Shown here in pieces: positions 43,112 to 54,818 of a stretch of DNA of 64,000 nt. The position numbers were made by a program, and so were the translations under genes. Position 1 is the first letter of the stretch; the number at the start of each line of letters is the position of its first letter. Under the pieces are notes generated by a model. That model was not told the DNA's origin. It ran no database searches and saw only the letters and a program-made list of their open reading frames with translations. The DNA lies in the NCBI RefSeq assembly GCF_014066305.1, contig NW_023501042.1:1296501-1360500 (forward strand), read 5' to 3'. The stretch is from Letharia columbiana. Taxonomy: Eukaryota; Ascomycota; Lecanoromycetes; Lecanorales; Parmeliaceae.

Positions 43112-45824
43112 ATGTCTCTTCATCATCTTCTCCGTCGTCCTGTCATTTGCGTCGTCTCTCCACATCACAGCAATTCTCCCGGGAGAATAAATTACACTTC
43201 TCTCACACCTTACAAGTCTTCAACGGCGAGTCAGTCCCTGACTTCCATTTTGTATGTATTGTTTCAGAGTAAACGCTTTCCTATTCCCCATCACTGTTCG
43301 AGTTGCAAGACATTTTCTGCAAGCAAAAGGCTCCTGATACTCCTTCGAGCTATCGAGCTGCTCAGCATTATTGTCTCTGAGAAAGAATCCTGACTCCAGA
43401 AATTTTGTAGGATAGCCAATCGTGGTGAAATAGCTCTGTTAGTCAGTTCCATCTTCCACTGCAACATATAGACTGAGAACGCCAAGACGTGTCAACAAGA
43501 CAGCTTTCCAGTATGGCATCACGACCACGACAGTCTATACAGAACCAGACGCTAGATCGCAACACGCTCTGAGCTCTCCTAAGGCCGTCAACCTGGGACA
43601 TTCCTCAGCTTACCTGGATGGTGACAAAATCATTGAAGCTGCCAAAGTGCACGGGTGCACAGGCATCCATCCTGGGTACGGTTTTGTATGTTTAGTGACA
43701 GAGTTCTTACGCGTGCACCATGCTGAGCTTTTTTGCAGCTGAGTGAGAATTCAATGTTTGCTAGAAAATGTACAGAAGCGGGACTTGTCTTCATAGGGCC
43801 GCCATGGGAAGCAATGGAGGCTATGGGCAACAAAAGGTGCGTCAGCGGACTGTTCATGATAAGGCAGTATAGCTGAGTATTTAACAGCCGGTCAAAAGAG
43901 ATTATGATCGAAGCCGGGGTACCGTGCATTCCAGGCTATCATGGCAGCAACCAAGAACCAGCTTTTCTCAGGTCCGAAGCCTCCAAAATTGGCTTCCCGG
44001 TGCTCATAAAAGCCGTGAAAGGCGGTGGAGGAAAGGGCATGCGGATAGCAATGACGGCAGGTGTGTTTGACGACCAATTGAAAAGCGCGAAATCAGAAGC
44101 TATGAATTCATTTGGCGACAATGTCATGCTCGTCGAGAAATACATTACGACCCCTCGACATATCGAAGTTCAGATATTCGCAGACAAACATGGTAAGTAC
44201 TTATGCCTTTTGGCGCCTTTCCTTCTTCTTCTTCTTCTTCTTCTTCATCATCTTCATTCTTCTTCACTCTGCGACTGCAAGACAATCCTGAAGGGAAAAG
44301 GGCTCTTTGACACCACTTGACCTATCCCATTGCTCGGGGTTTGGTCTCTGAGAAGGATTACTGAATCTACAATGTTTATAGGCAGTTGTGTCTCCCTGGG
44401 GGAACGGGACTGCAGCATCCAAAGGCGACATCAAAAGATATTGGAAGAATCGCCAGCGCCCAATCTAGACGAATCTGTTCGTCAAGATCTATGGAAGAAG
44501 GCTCGCACTGCAGCCTTGGCTGTTGGCTATGAGGGCGCAGGTACTGTAGAGTTCATTTTTGACAATGAGTGTGGCGAATTCTTTTTCATGGAAATGAACA
44601 CCCGACTACAAGTGGAGCATCCCGTTACCGAAATGGTCACTGGGGAAGACCTCGTACACTGGCAGCTTATTGTGGCGGAAGGAGGTAAGCTTCCTCTGAG
44701 TCAGAAAGAGATCGAAGCAAAGATTTCGGAAAGAGGTTGGGCAATCGAAGCGAGAATCTATGCAGAAAATCCTGAAATGTTTGTGATTAAAAATAGAGTA
44801 GAATTGCAAATCGTGCTAACGTCGGTGTAGGGGTTTCACACCTGACTCGGGACGCCTCATACATATGCGAACACCCTCTATCACTGAGACAGTAAGGGTC
44901 GATGCCGGCTACATCATGGGGGACGAAGTGTCTTCGCACTATGATCCCATGATAGCGAAGCTGATCGTCAGGGGTCCAAACCGGACAATCGCCATACAAA
45001 AGTTGCATTCTGCTTTGGAACAATACGAGATTGCGGGACTGGTAACGAACGTCGAGTTTTTGAAGGCGGTCTGTAAACATCCAAGCTATGTGGCAGCCGA
45101 AGTAGAGACGGGCTTCATCAGCAAACACAGTGACAAGCTGTTCGCAGAGGGGCCAACCGCTCCTGAGGTCTATGCTCAAGCCGCTCTGGGCTTGCTATTC
45201 CTGGAAGCAGCAACTTCGCAAGAAAAGGATGCTGCCATACTTGGTATACCCCAGTCTGGATTTGCAGCCATGGCACAACGAAGATTCTGGGGGTTTCTCC
45301 CGAACAGAACGCTCGTTTCCAACGAAACGGCCGAACAAAGCGTAGGAATAGATGTTTTGGAGACCGGATTCTTTGACATTACCGTTAGTGGAACACCGAC
45401 TACCTACCGCTCCGTCGCCAGCAGCTGGGAACCACAAACCCGCAAAGTCACGTCTTTCTTTCCCCATACCAGGCTCGAAACGAGAGTGATAGATGACGAC
45501 CAAGGTAATCTCACGCTCTACCAACAAGGCCAGCAATTCCGCCTACGGTGTGCCACACCAAAGTGGGTTGAACGAGCCTTGGGCATCAAAGATACAGCTC
45601 ACAGTGTCCTGGCGCCAATGCCGTGCAAGATCCTGAGGGTAGAGGCCAAGGCGGGCGATCATGTCAAAAAGGATCAGGTATTAGTGGTTATTGAAAGCAT
45701 GAAAATGGAGACCGTGATCAGAAGCCCTCAAGACGGCGTCATCTCTAGGATTGTACATCAGCAAGGGGTAGGTGCTTTCCAATATGGAAATGGTGTCGCT
45801 AATGTGTACGTAGGATCTGTGTAA
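43112..45824 (+). CDS. mccA: 3-methylcrotonyl-CoA carboxylase, biotin-containing alpha subunit
   Basis: Seven exons (43,112-43,251; 43,411-43,437; 43,487-43,685; 43,739-43,836; 43,888-44,192; 44,382-44,778; 44,831-45,824) give 719 residues. An Arg/Ser-rich presequence suggests mitochondrial import. Biotin carboxylase motifs follow: [13 protein letters not shown] (split over three exons), [15 protein letters not shown], the ATP-grasp glycine loop [36 protein letters not shown] and [19 protein letters not shown]. The C-terminal biotin domain has ESMKMET, with the biotinyl lysine at about residue 680. Length and single biotin domain fit MCC rather than pyruvate or acetyl-CoA carboxylase. The enzyme carboxylates 3-methylcrotonyl-CoA in leucine breakdown. 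It converges on isovaleryl-CoA dehydrogenase, the preceding pathway step. Exon 2 is only 27 bp. Confidence 0.95.
44221..44272 (+). repeat. CTT microsatellite in an MCC-alpha intron
   Basis: About nine CTT units followed by imperfect cat/ctt units lie inside intron 5 (44,193-44,381). They explain why this intron is longer than its neighbours. Confidence 0.85.
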
Positions 45825-46289
45825 AGCAGGTAACGCTTTAGTCGAGTTTGAAGAGCTTGTAGAGCCTAAGTAGTAGCATGGAAGGTGTTGGATATAGCAT
45901 TTTTCATGCACTCCGATAGATTGATGATGTCGAGCATTATGGTAGAATGCCCGGTGAGGCACATCGAGAATCGCGGTACCCATCATCCATCCACTCCCCT
46001 CTACCACCCCTCACCCTACATTCAAGGGATTCCGTGCCGATGCAGCGTCTGGTATCAACTAATCTGGGCCCTGGTCCCCATTCATTCCTGTTTCCTTACC
46101 TCCCCTCATCATGCTCATACAGTGGTCTCATAGCCGAGAAGCCTCTTGTGGACAGATTCTGACGACGCCGGGTAATCACATAACTTCCTCCTCTTCCATC
46201 TTCCCGCACCACCCTTTCTTGGAGGCTCCGTACTCAAACAATCTCTGCTACAAGCGGATTTAGCATTTGCTATCGCTACCGTCGCTTCT
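45825..46289. other. Convergent intergenic region between mccA and the IVD gene
   Basis: 465 bp contain both 3' ends. No feature is recognised. Confidence 0.6.
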
Positions 46290-47884
46290 CTACCTGCTCT
46301 CATCGTACTCTTTATTGAAAGCCCTCCCAATAACAATCCTCCTTATCTCACTCGTTCCCGCCCCGATCTCGTATAATTTTGCGTCTCTCAGCAGCCTTCC
46401 AGCCGGCACTTCATTCACATAGCCCATGCCTCCCATCAATTGGATGGCATCAAGCGCGCACTCCGTCGCCCTCTCCGCGGCATACAAGATAGCACCAGCG
46501 CAATCTTTGGTATTTGGAGTATTGTTGGGAGTAGAATGAGCGGCATCAAGAGCATTGGCGACGGAGTACGTGTAGGAGGATGAGGCGCGATATTTGGTGT
46601 ACATGTCTGCAAGCTTTGCTTGAATGAGTTGGTTGTGCGCAATTGGTGTGGAAAACTGAATGCGGCTGTGAGTGTAGGGGAGGACGAGGGCCAAGGCGGA
46701 CGACATCAAGCTGCATTTGACAAGACATTAGAACGATATGTCCAAATGAAGTGGGAACAGAAGGCTCTTTACCCTAGCGGTCCGGCGCTGAGAACCAGTC
46801 TCTCGATATCCAACCCTTCCATCAAGACTCTAACGCCATGATTCACTTGACCCAGCATATTCTCTTGAGGGACGAATACGTCCTCGAATACTAACTCGCC
46901 GGTATTGGACCCTCGCATACCAAGTTTGTCAAGTTTGCGAGCGCAGGAAAAGCCTTGGGCTGTGCTGTCGAGGATGAAGGCAGTAATGCCTTTGGAGCCT
47001 TTGTCGGGCTCTGTCTTTGCATAAACGACTATGTGGTCGGCATCTGGTCCCTGAATGACGTTTTCAGCTTCTGTGTCTGGATAGAGAATTGAATTTGTGA
47101 GGGTGCAAGCCCACATTTGTGATCCACATTTTGGAGCCGTTGAGCACCCACCCTCCATTCACCGCTTTCGCTGTTGTTTTCATACTGACCACATCAGAGC
47201 CGGCGGAGTTTTCTGACATTGCCAACGCGCCAACCTTCTGCCCCGATATCAAACCGGGAAGAAACCTCTCTTTCTGGTCATTGTTACCGTTCAGAGAGAG
47301 CTGATTGATGCAAAGCTGGGAATGTGCAGCGTAGGAAAGCCCAATGCTGCCTACTACTATGAGCATTTCTATCACAACCCTATGGGGCGGATGCCTGACC
47401 TGAAGCCTTACTGATCTCTTCCATGACGATGCAATGCGCCTGATAGCCCATCGCTAGCCCCCCGTAATCCTCATCCGCCGTGATACCCAGAAAGCTTCTT
47501 GGCAGTTAGCTCCGGTGCAATTCCAGTGACCTGGACGCATCATACCCTGCTTCCCCGAACTTCCTCCATATGTCTGAAGGAAAATCATTATCGCGGTCTG
47601 TCCGTGCAGCAACCTTTTCCGGTATTTCCCGTCCTAAACATTCCTTCAGAGGCCATGTTTTGCAACGAAGAGCGTCATGGCTCACGAGTGAATTCTTGCA
47701 CACGCTCTCTTAACTCAGCGAGGTCGTCAACGGTAGGAGGTACGAAACCTCTAGGGTGTTTGGTGGACGCTGGACGCTGGACCGTTACGTGGATTGGCCT
47801 TGGTTTTGGCCTGGAACGACCGACCTGACGAATGGTGCTCGTGATTGTTCGGGCTATATAAGGAGTAGACATTGTCATGATCAT
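46290..47884 (-). CDS. ivdA: Isovaleryl-CoA dehydrogenase
   Basis: Six exons on the minus strand (47,686-47,884; 47,546-47,633; 47,400-47,494; 47,115-47,350; 46,773-47,050; 46,290-46,710) give 438 residues, normal for the family. A basic presequence ([19 protein letters not shown]) suggests mitochondria. Acyl-CoA dehydrogenase signatures are [28 protein letters not shown] (FAD/substrate loop), [11 protein letters not shown] and, near the end, [20 protein letters not shown] and GAGTSEIRR. The stretch [16 protein letters not shown] matches the isovaleryl-CoA-specific helix where the catalytic glutamate sits in this subgroup. It oxidises isovaleryl-CoA to 3-methylcrotonyl-CoA, the substrate of the neighbouring MCC, and passes electrons to ETF. 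The start could instead be the ATG four codons downstream. Confidence 0.95.
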
Positions 47885-50179
47885 TAGTATTAGCTCCGTT
47901 CATCCAAAATATTCTTGGAGGAATCATGATATCGTGGGGCTGTTCAAGATCGAGGTTCCTCGGCTTCATCATGGGCTCGGCTGGCGCCGGCATTTCGCGG
48001 ACAAGAACGGCGCTTCAATCTGTCACAGCAGAGGGGTAAGGATTGCTCTGATCTATGTCAACAACATGAATATTGGGGAGGGGGGGGGGGAAAAAAAAAA
48101 AAAAAAAAAAAAAAAAAGGGGTAAGTTTACGGGGTATCTATCTAAACGCCCATCTAGCCAAGAACGCCTATATTATCTATGGAAGGCAAACAAAAGGAGT
48201 CTCCCTCCCTCTCAGCCACAGCGTCGCCGAAATCTCGTGAGCGTATTTACCTTCTTTGGGTCAACTTAGGACTGTGCCTTTAAATCTCATCCCATGTCTT
48301 TGACGCATGTCGGCGCGCCCGTTAGATATCAAAGGTCCAGCATTTCTTCAATCTGCAGATCAGCTTTGATATTTCGTCACTCCACGAAATATTACGGTCT
48401 TGTGTTGCTTTTGTGGTCTGCTGGTGGTTATGAATCAACCGAACCTCTCCTGATTCGAAATTCACACTGCTTGCATGTCCATAGACACTTTTTGTCCTGC
48501 CTCGCGGGCGTGTTTTGAGTTAGGACCGAACTCGGCATCATGCCGATGAGACAGAAAGAGGATAGCAGTGCTATTTCATGTCAGTCAGGACACATATGGA
48601 CCTTTTAAGCGACCCCAAAGGGCAGTACCTTGCTACAATCGCGACGAAGTCCGGCCATATGAGGCCCGCGGAAGCAACGGCTTTAGAGTTACGCTTGTAC
48701 ATTGTCGACGTTGTCAGTCCGTAAACCCTGAAGACAGTTCATCAAGTGCTGACCTAAAATTGGCTTGAGATATTGCTGCAGAAGCCGTTAGCCTTCTACT
48801 GCGTCGACTCCGGTGATGTACGCGTTCTTGGTGGCAACAATGACCTGCATGGGGTCAGCCTGAACAGTTTGAGGCCAATCGAGAAGTGATTTGGTGTGCA
48901 TACAGTCAGGGCCAGAACATCACTCAATGTCAAGATGCACATGATCATAGCACAGATCTTCCAAGCTAGATGTACAGATCTGCTTTCGTGCCTCTCGGGC
49001 CAGAAAAGGTCGAAGAAGAAGGCCCCACTATAATCGATACTTCTTGACCTCTTGAGTAATATGGAGAGCTTCTTTGTAGCGAGAGTATGACATCAATGCT
49101 GTCTTCCCTTCTGCTTCCGACAGCATAACAAAGTCTATGCGTGGGTAACGGGGTTGCCAATCTGGGTTTTCATCCTTTTGTCGTTACAGGAGTTCTCCCG
49201 CGGAGGAAAATAGAAGCCACGACCACTCATATTTTATGTGGCATGGATGCATATTGAAACTCGCCTTTTGCACTGTTCAGTAATTCGGTCGTTCATAAGG
49301 TATTGTTCGCCCATTAGTTAATGATATATAGATGCAAATCGAGGTAAGGTACCTAGGCACATCAAATAAGCTTCTTTCTTGCTGCCAGTTGGCAGTCTAG
49401 TGTAAAGGACTCCCAAGGCGAGCAAAGGGGCAATAAAACTTCGTAATGCGAACATACCAAGTCTACTGCTTAAAAGCTTTCACTGCAAGGGAATTCTGTC
49501 GTCTCTCCCTCAACAACATGGTCTTAGCATTCATTAATTAAGAGGTCAAGGAAGAAAACAAAAGCCCTCGTTTGGCACGCAAAGGTCTCTTTGCATGACC
49601 AACATAAATCGCCGGCCTCGGCCTGCATTCATGCTTCTCCTTGACATCTTGACACTGCCAAGCCTGTGTTCTAGTTGCGCTTCCTTTGTGCAATAATAAT
49701 GTGCTCTTCGTGCAAACTTCTATTCACTGCTACATCCTGCCTTCAAGGCAATCTCGTTGCATCCTTCAACTCTCGAGGCCACTAGCTCGACTTGCGCAGC
49801 GCCAAGCTTCCTCACGCGATCCGTGCGAGTTATTTACTCTATAGAGCAGTAACACATGCTGTCCAAAACGCTCGACGGATGAATGCAAGGAAAGCCCATC
49901 AAGTGGGCGCCCTTTGCCGCTTCGGTAGAAGTGCATGAGGAGATGGATATGGTTACGCATGGTTAATCACCGCACACCTGCCTTATTTTTGGGAAGAATG
50001 GTGAACGGTAGATAGCGGATGGGCCTTAAATGTGCGGGAACAAATAACAAGTGAACTGGATTCCTCAGCTCAGGGTTTTCCTTATTGCCTACCAGCTGCG
50101 ATATACCTATCAAAATTCCCTTTTTCCCCCTGCAACTCTCCTGCAGTAACCAGAGTTCCTCCGTCATCAAAGTGTACTT
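47885..50179. other. 2.3-kb region without a confident gene
   Basis: No long or conserved frame is present. A G/A homopolymer tract lies at 48,075-48,121. A 23-codon minus-strand stretch just before a stop (about 48,788-48,858) reads DPMQVIVATKNAYITGVDAV and is preceded by a good acceptor (ctgttcag). It looks like a last exon, but I could not build upstream exons. No tRNA was seen. Confidence 0.5.
48075..48121 (+). repeat. Poly(G)-poly(A)-poly(G) tract
   Basis: A G-rich run, then 27 consecutive A, then four G. It is of the same character as the runs at 28.8-29.3 kb. Confidence 0.9.
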
Positions 50180-50880
50180 TTACTCCGAATCACCTTTCAC
50201 TTCTTCTAGGTCATCCTCTTTCGGGACAGCTGATCCCTTTGCGGCCTTTGCCGATGCAGCGGGTCCACCCGACTTGGCTGTTGCTTCGACTCCCCTAGCC
50301 TCATCGGCGCTTTCGCCCTCCCCGTCTTCATCCTCGTCACCTTCCACGGGTACAGCTTCTTCATCGGAAGCTTCCTCGGGCTCGTCTTCTTCCTCTTCCT
50401 CCTCATCGCTCACTACTTCAGGGGCGTCCTTGTTGGAGGCGGGAGCTGTCTTGCGCTTCTTGGCAGCTGGGGGGGCTGTGAGGTATCCGTCAACTTGAAT
50501 CCTGCCGGAGACACGAGCCATTGAGAGTATCTGTACCTTCAGCAGCTCCCTCGTCTTCTTCCTCCTCAGAAGAGACTTCGTCCTCGCCAACGTCGGACGC
50601 ATCAGATGCCTCATACCTGTGCGCCGAATGTCAGCAAGAACCCTGTCTTTAAAGCGCAAAGATCTGAGTGGATGAGCGCTTTCAGGCTGGGTGTATGAGA
50701 CAAAAAGTGTCTGCAGTAGAGAGGAGAGTGGCCCATTGACTCTTGTTTGGGGATGGAAGGGCAGTCGGAGAGCGAATGACGTCAAGAAGGCTGGTCTTAC
50801 TCTTCTTCCTCGTCGCTCTCATCGCTCGGGAGTGCTTGGAGTTCCGCCTCTTCTTCCTGCTTTCTCTTTCTCGTCGACAT
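50180..50880 (-). CDS. Small acidic nuclear-type protein
   Basis: Three exons (50,801-50,880; 50,537-50,616; 50,180-50,475) join in frame to 151 residues. The start MSTRKRKQEEEAEL is basic then acidic. Asp/Glu runs (SDEEEEEEDEPEEASDEE, EGDEDEDGEGE) alternate with a nuclear-localisation-like AAKKRKTAPASNK, and an Ala/Lys patch (AASAKAAKGSAVPK) precedes the end. The composition is that of histone chaperone or chromatin-associated acidic proteins, but no domain is identifiable. It could be an intrinsically disordered nuclear factor of unknown role. Exons 1 and 2 are each 80 bp. The GT/AG sites are good (gtaaga and gtacag donors). Confidence 0.7.
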
Positions 50881-51346
50881 TGCGGGAAATGGGGTGCGTT
50901 GTTGGTGGTCAAAAGAATCGATTGATTGATGGAAGGGGACGGGAAAGGTAGGGGATGAAGTGGAAGGGGAAGCTCTGGGAAAGAGCTGGAGCCCCCGGAG
51001 AAAGGGTCCCTAATATGACCCTAAAGGCTAAGACCCGAACCAGGCCCTGAGCTAGCTGGGATTAGTGAGAATAGGCGAGCCAATGACGAATTCGCCCTTG
51101 CATCGCAGATCAATGCGACCACTTCATACCACTCACTACCTTACCATTGCCAAATTACTCCGACCTTGAGTCTATCCATAAGTTTGTCCATGTCTATTAC
51201 TGGCCGTGCTTGAGAGGATCATGGCACGATTCAAGATGCATATTGGATTGATTCTCTACTTTCTACTTTAATCTTCTCCCACCCTTTTTACCTTCTTCAT
51301 GCCTTCATGCCTGTATTTCGGAAGACATTGCGAGGCGTCGCATCCC
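50881..51346. promoter_or_regulatory. Upstream region of the acidic protein gene and 3' end of the PhoD-like gene
   Basis: 466 bp lie between two tandem minus-strand genes. A GC-richer stretch (gctctgggaaagagctggag) lies near 50,970. No defined motif is seen. Confidence 0.4.
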
Positions 51347-53857
51347 TCACAAGTCTTCTACCGGATCATTGGAGATGTAATACATCCCGGTCGCAGTATT
51401 GTTGGTGGAATTGGTCTGCACGGTCTTGCCCATCTTCAACGCACCATTCTCTACAATTCCACCACCAGGACTTGGATCCCTCTGTAAGGCGTTGGCCCCA
51501 CTCAGCACTGTGAAGTTGGCCAGGCTGATTTCATCGGGGTTTCGGTTGACAATGGTTGGCATCCCGAAGTAATTCGCCTTCACCGACTCGTGGCTGATTT
51601 GAAGCTCAAAGTAGCCGCGATAGTAAAGCTCCGACCATTGCAGCTCGCGGTTGTATTGGACTAGATAACTGCTCGCATTATTGGCTGCGGCTAGGGTAAT
51701 GTTTTGGCCATAAGGAGATGGCGATGAGACTGCTGTCCCAGCGAATTCAACTCCGATGCTGCCGTTCCCTGTCGTGGGATCGTACGGGTGCTCATCGAGC
51801 CAGATGAGGTCGGTGGCCCAATTCGCATGAGAATCGCCAGAGATGACGATGTTGTTGCCAATCTTATTGTCGTACAGAGTCTGAAATGTTCTGTTTCGAT
51901 TTGCTTGGTAACCATCCTGGCAATCGTCTAGATCAGTATCTCCATTAGGAGCTAGCAGTTGGGTGGCTAGACAGATTGGGCGATACTGCAGCAACCAGGG
52001 GATGAAGAAATTGGAGGATATCACGTACCCATGCATCATAATCAAGTGGATCTACATTTCCATATGCAATGGATTCATTGATCCGGGAGAAAACGGTTTG
52101 CGATCCAATTACTCTCCAAGTTGCAGCCCTTTGGGCAGAAGACTTGAGCTGGCTGTAGAACCAATTTTCCTGGCGACTGCCCATCATCGAGCGGCCTGCG
52201 TCGTCAGAGATCTGGTGGACGTAATGTGTATTCCAGTACAGATCGGTGATGGATCGATCATAGTGTCGAGTATCCAGGATGATAAGGTCAAGCAGTGTGC
52301 CGATAGAAAAGCTTCTCCAAATCCGCAAATTGTCGTCCATCTCAACTTGCCGAATAGGCATCCACTCGAAGTAAGCTCGAACAGCGTTCATCTTTCGCTG
52401 GTCAACACTAACTCCACCATCCCCGATGAACGAGGCCTCCGTGTTATTCAACTCTGACAAGGGTTGCAGGGTTAGCATAGAATTTACATGAAACGGGCTC
52501 GGTCCGCAAGACAATGATAGGTAGCACAATTGAGAGGAAGCCATCCCCGCTTTCGAAACATGTCTTACTATTCATGTCGGGTCCGGTATAGGAAGGAAAC
52601 GCTCCGCTCCGATATGTACGTACCTGAAGAGCCATCGCGGTAAGTGTTGTCAGCGACCTCATGATCGTCCCAAACCGGAATCCAGGGGAAAGCTTGATGA
52701 CTAAGAAGAAGATCAAGGTCGGTCCTGTATGTAGCTATTCGCTTCCGGTAGTCATAAAGCGTGAAGATCGTCCGATCTGGGAGCGGAATACGTCCAATAC
52801 TCTGTCCCCAGCCGTAGTCACCGTTCTTGTACTCGTATATGTAGTCCCCGAGATGTATCACGTAGTCCACGGAGTCCTTGCGAGCTAAAAGCCTAAGGTA
52901 TCAATAGACTGATAATGCAAAGTCAAAAAAAGGAGAATCCTACCTGGATTGCCAAAGGCATTGAAAAAGCCAAAGGGAAAGTTCGAGCATGCTGCGTAAG
53001 GGGATCGGAGTCAACACTCTTCCTTGAGAACAGGATACAGGGTCTGCGATCTAGAGGAAAAGCAAACTGCTCCCAATGCCGGAAGTCTTCCTGCAACTCG
53101 GCTTCGCTTTCCCATGAGAAAGCAACTGCTCAGAGGGAGACTCACAGTACACAGCCAGACCGATCTTGGTCACTAGGTCAGTGGGTGCAGGTGTTGTCTT
53201 CGTACGTCCAACTGGGCTGGTAACATTGGAATTGCAGACACTGAATTGATAATAATACCGAGTGTACGGGCTGAGATTCTGGGCTTCGATCTGATCCCAT
53301 TAATCCTAATGTCTCTTGTGGCTAAGCAAGAATGAAATTACCTTAAGGGTATAATCCACATCGGACGTAGTATACGCCAGGCCAGAATCCACAACTTTTG
53401 CAAAGGCATTATCGGATGCAACCTTGTAGCTGACACAAACGGGAGCGGTGGACGGAGGAGCAATCTCGCTTTCGCTGTATATCGGAACTGGGTTATACAA
53501 GGGTACATAATCCGAGACAGTTGAGTTGTCGTTGACATCATCTTGGATTGGTGCGCATCTTGTCCAAATGATGACCGAGTTGGGGAATGGGTCTCCAGAA
53601 GCGACACCATGAGTGAAGTTCAAGGCTCCAGGGTATGGAGAAGAACCATTGTTTCGCTTGTTAACCTGTGTACACAGTCATTGGCATGGGCGTAAGGCGA
53701 TAAGTAGATAAGTGATGAATCCGTCCACCCATCATACCTTGTGAATTGAGACACCGAGGCCGGGATGATTGTGAGAGGGACTTCGATAGTTAATGTTGGA
53801 TGCGTAGCTAGCTACCGCCACACCTGCAAAGACAAGGGTGATTAGGAATTGAGGCAT
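51347..53857 (-). CDS. PhoD-like alkaline phosphatase/phosphodiesterase (one unresolved junction)
   Basis: The proposed start (53,857) gives a signal peptide, MPQFLITLVFAGVAVASYAS. Later exons are 53,342 to about 53,655, 53,146-53,290, 52,944-52,991, 52,624-52,884, 52,029-52,453 and 51,347-51,916. They join cleanly and read the PhoD family: FTHGVASGDPFPNSVIIWTR, CSNFPFGFFNAFGNP, DYVIHLGDYIYEY, PWIPVWDDHEVADNTYRDGS, WRVIGSQTVFS and NIVISGDSHANWATDLIWL. These are the metal-binding Asp/Asn/His motifs of PhoD phosphatases, usually secreted and active on phosphodiesters, with many N-glycosylation sites here. Exon 1 (53,738-53,857) ends in phase 0. The only reasonable acceptors then put exon 2 out of frame. 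Either an unusual splice (GTGTCT donor at 53,748) or a 1-bp frameshift is present. Confidence 0.8.
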
Positions 53858-54818
53858 GCTTTGCAAAAGGAAGGAAGTAGCCTTTTCCCCTACGACTTTA
53901 TTCCTTCTTTCATACATCTCCATTATTCTTTCCCTGAGCTCCTTCTTATATGTCATTCTTTTTTCTCCATCTTTCCCTTCTTGCCCTTTTCCGCCAAGGC
54001 TGTAGGCCCACCTGGTTCCTGTTTCCCCGGCAAGTAATGCGTCTTCCTCGGGGGAAAAAAAGAATCCCACAGCCAACAGACCCTGCCAATGGCAGGCTAC
54101 AATTCTCCCATGCTCAATGTCAATTCCCTACAACCTTCCTCTTCCGACCGAGCATGATGAGATACAGTCAGAACCTGGGCCTCCTCCATATGCACACGTG
54201 CATGCGGGTTCTGATTGATTGGGTGCTTGAATCTGCATGCGAAGGATCCCTTTATCCTTTAGCACTCTTGGCATGCAGGTGCGAATCAACGGGACAATCC
54301 AGTACCTTCTAGCCGAGAGAACGTGAATGCACGCAGCTCAGGCACCATGCGCTATGCGAGGGAAATGCTTGAATTATAAGATTGTCAAGAATTATGATTA
54401 CAGCTAAAGCAATTAATCCTCTTGCAAGGTCACCTTTCCCATATGTATCCCTAGCGTCTCCACCCCCTACCACACCCTTTCCCAACATCTCAGTATGCTG
54501 GTACCTAGATGATTCTTCCTGCTGCAAGCCAACCTTCATTTATCGGTCCCGCTCTTTCTGCAATAACGTCAAGACCCTTCGATTAGGTTGGGTATCTTCG
54601 AATATGTTGCATGCGCTAGGTCCGCGCTATGCTTGTCACACACACAAAGAAATGAAATGCCCATGGGCTACGCAGGAATCCAAGTTGTAGATTCATAAAA
54701 GATACCAGTCGGCGACAACGTGATGCCAATTTGGCAGTGTCTTCCCGAGCTTAGGCATTTTGTCTCTCCTCAACACCAAGACAGTCATGCTCAATTGTCG
54801 TTCGTCTACGAGTCTTGC
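53858..54818. other. Intergenic region upstream of the PhoD-like gene
   Basis: 961 bp contain the PhoD-like promoter (pyrimidine-rich stretches near 53,890-54,000) and the 3' UTR of the RED1-like gene. In-frame ATGs upstream of 53,857 extend the PhoD frame but would bury the signal peptide. No other gene is supported. Confidence 0.5.
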
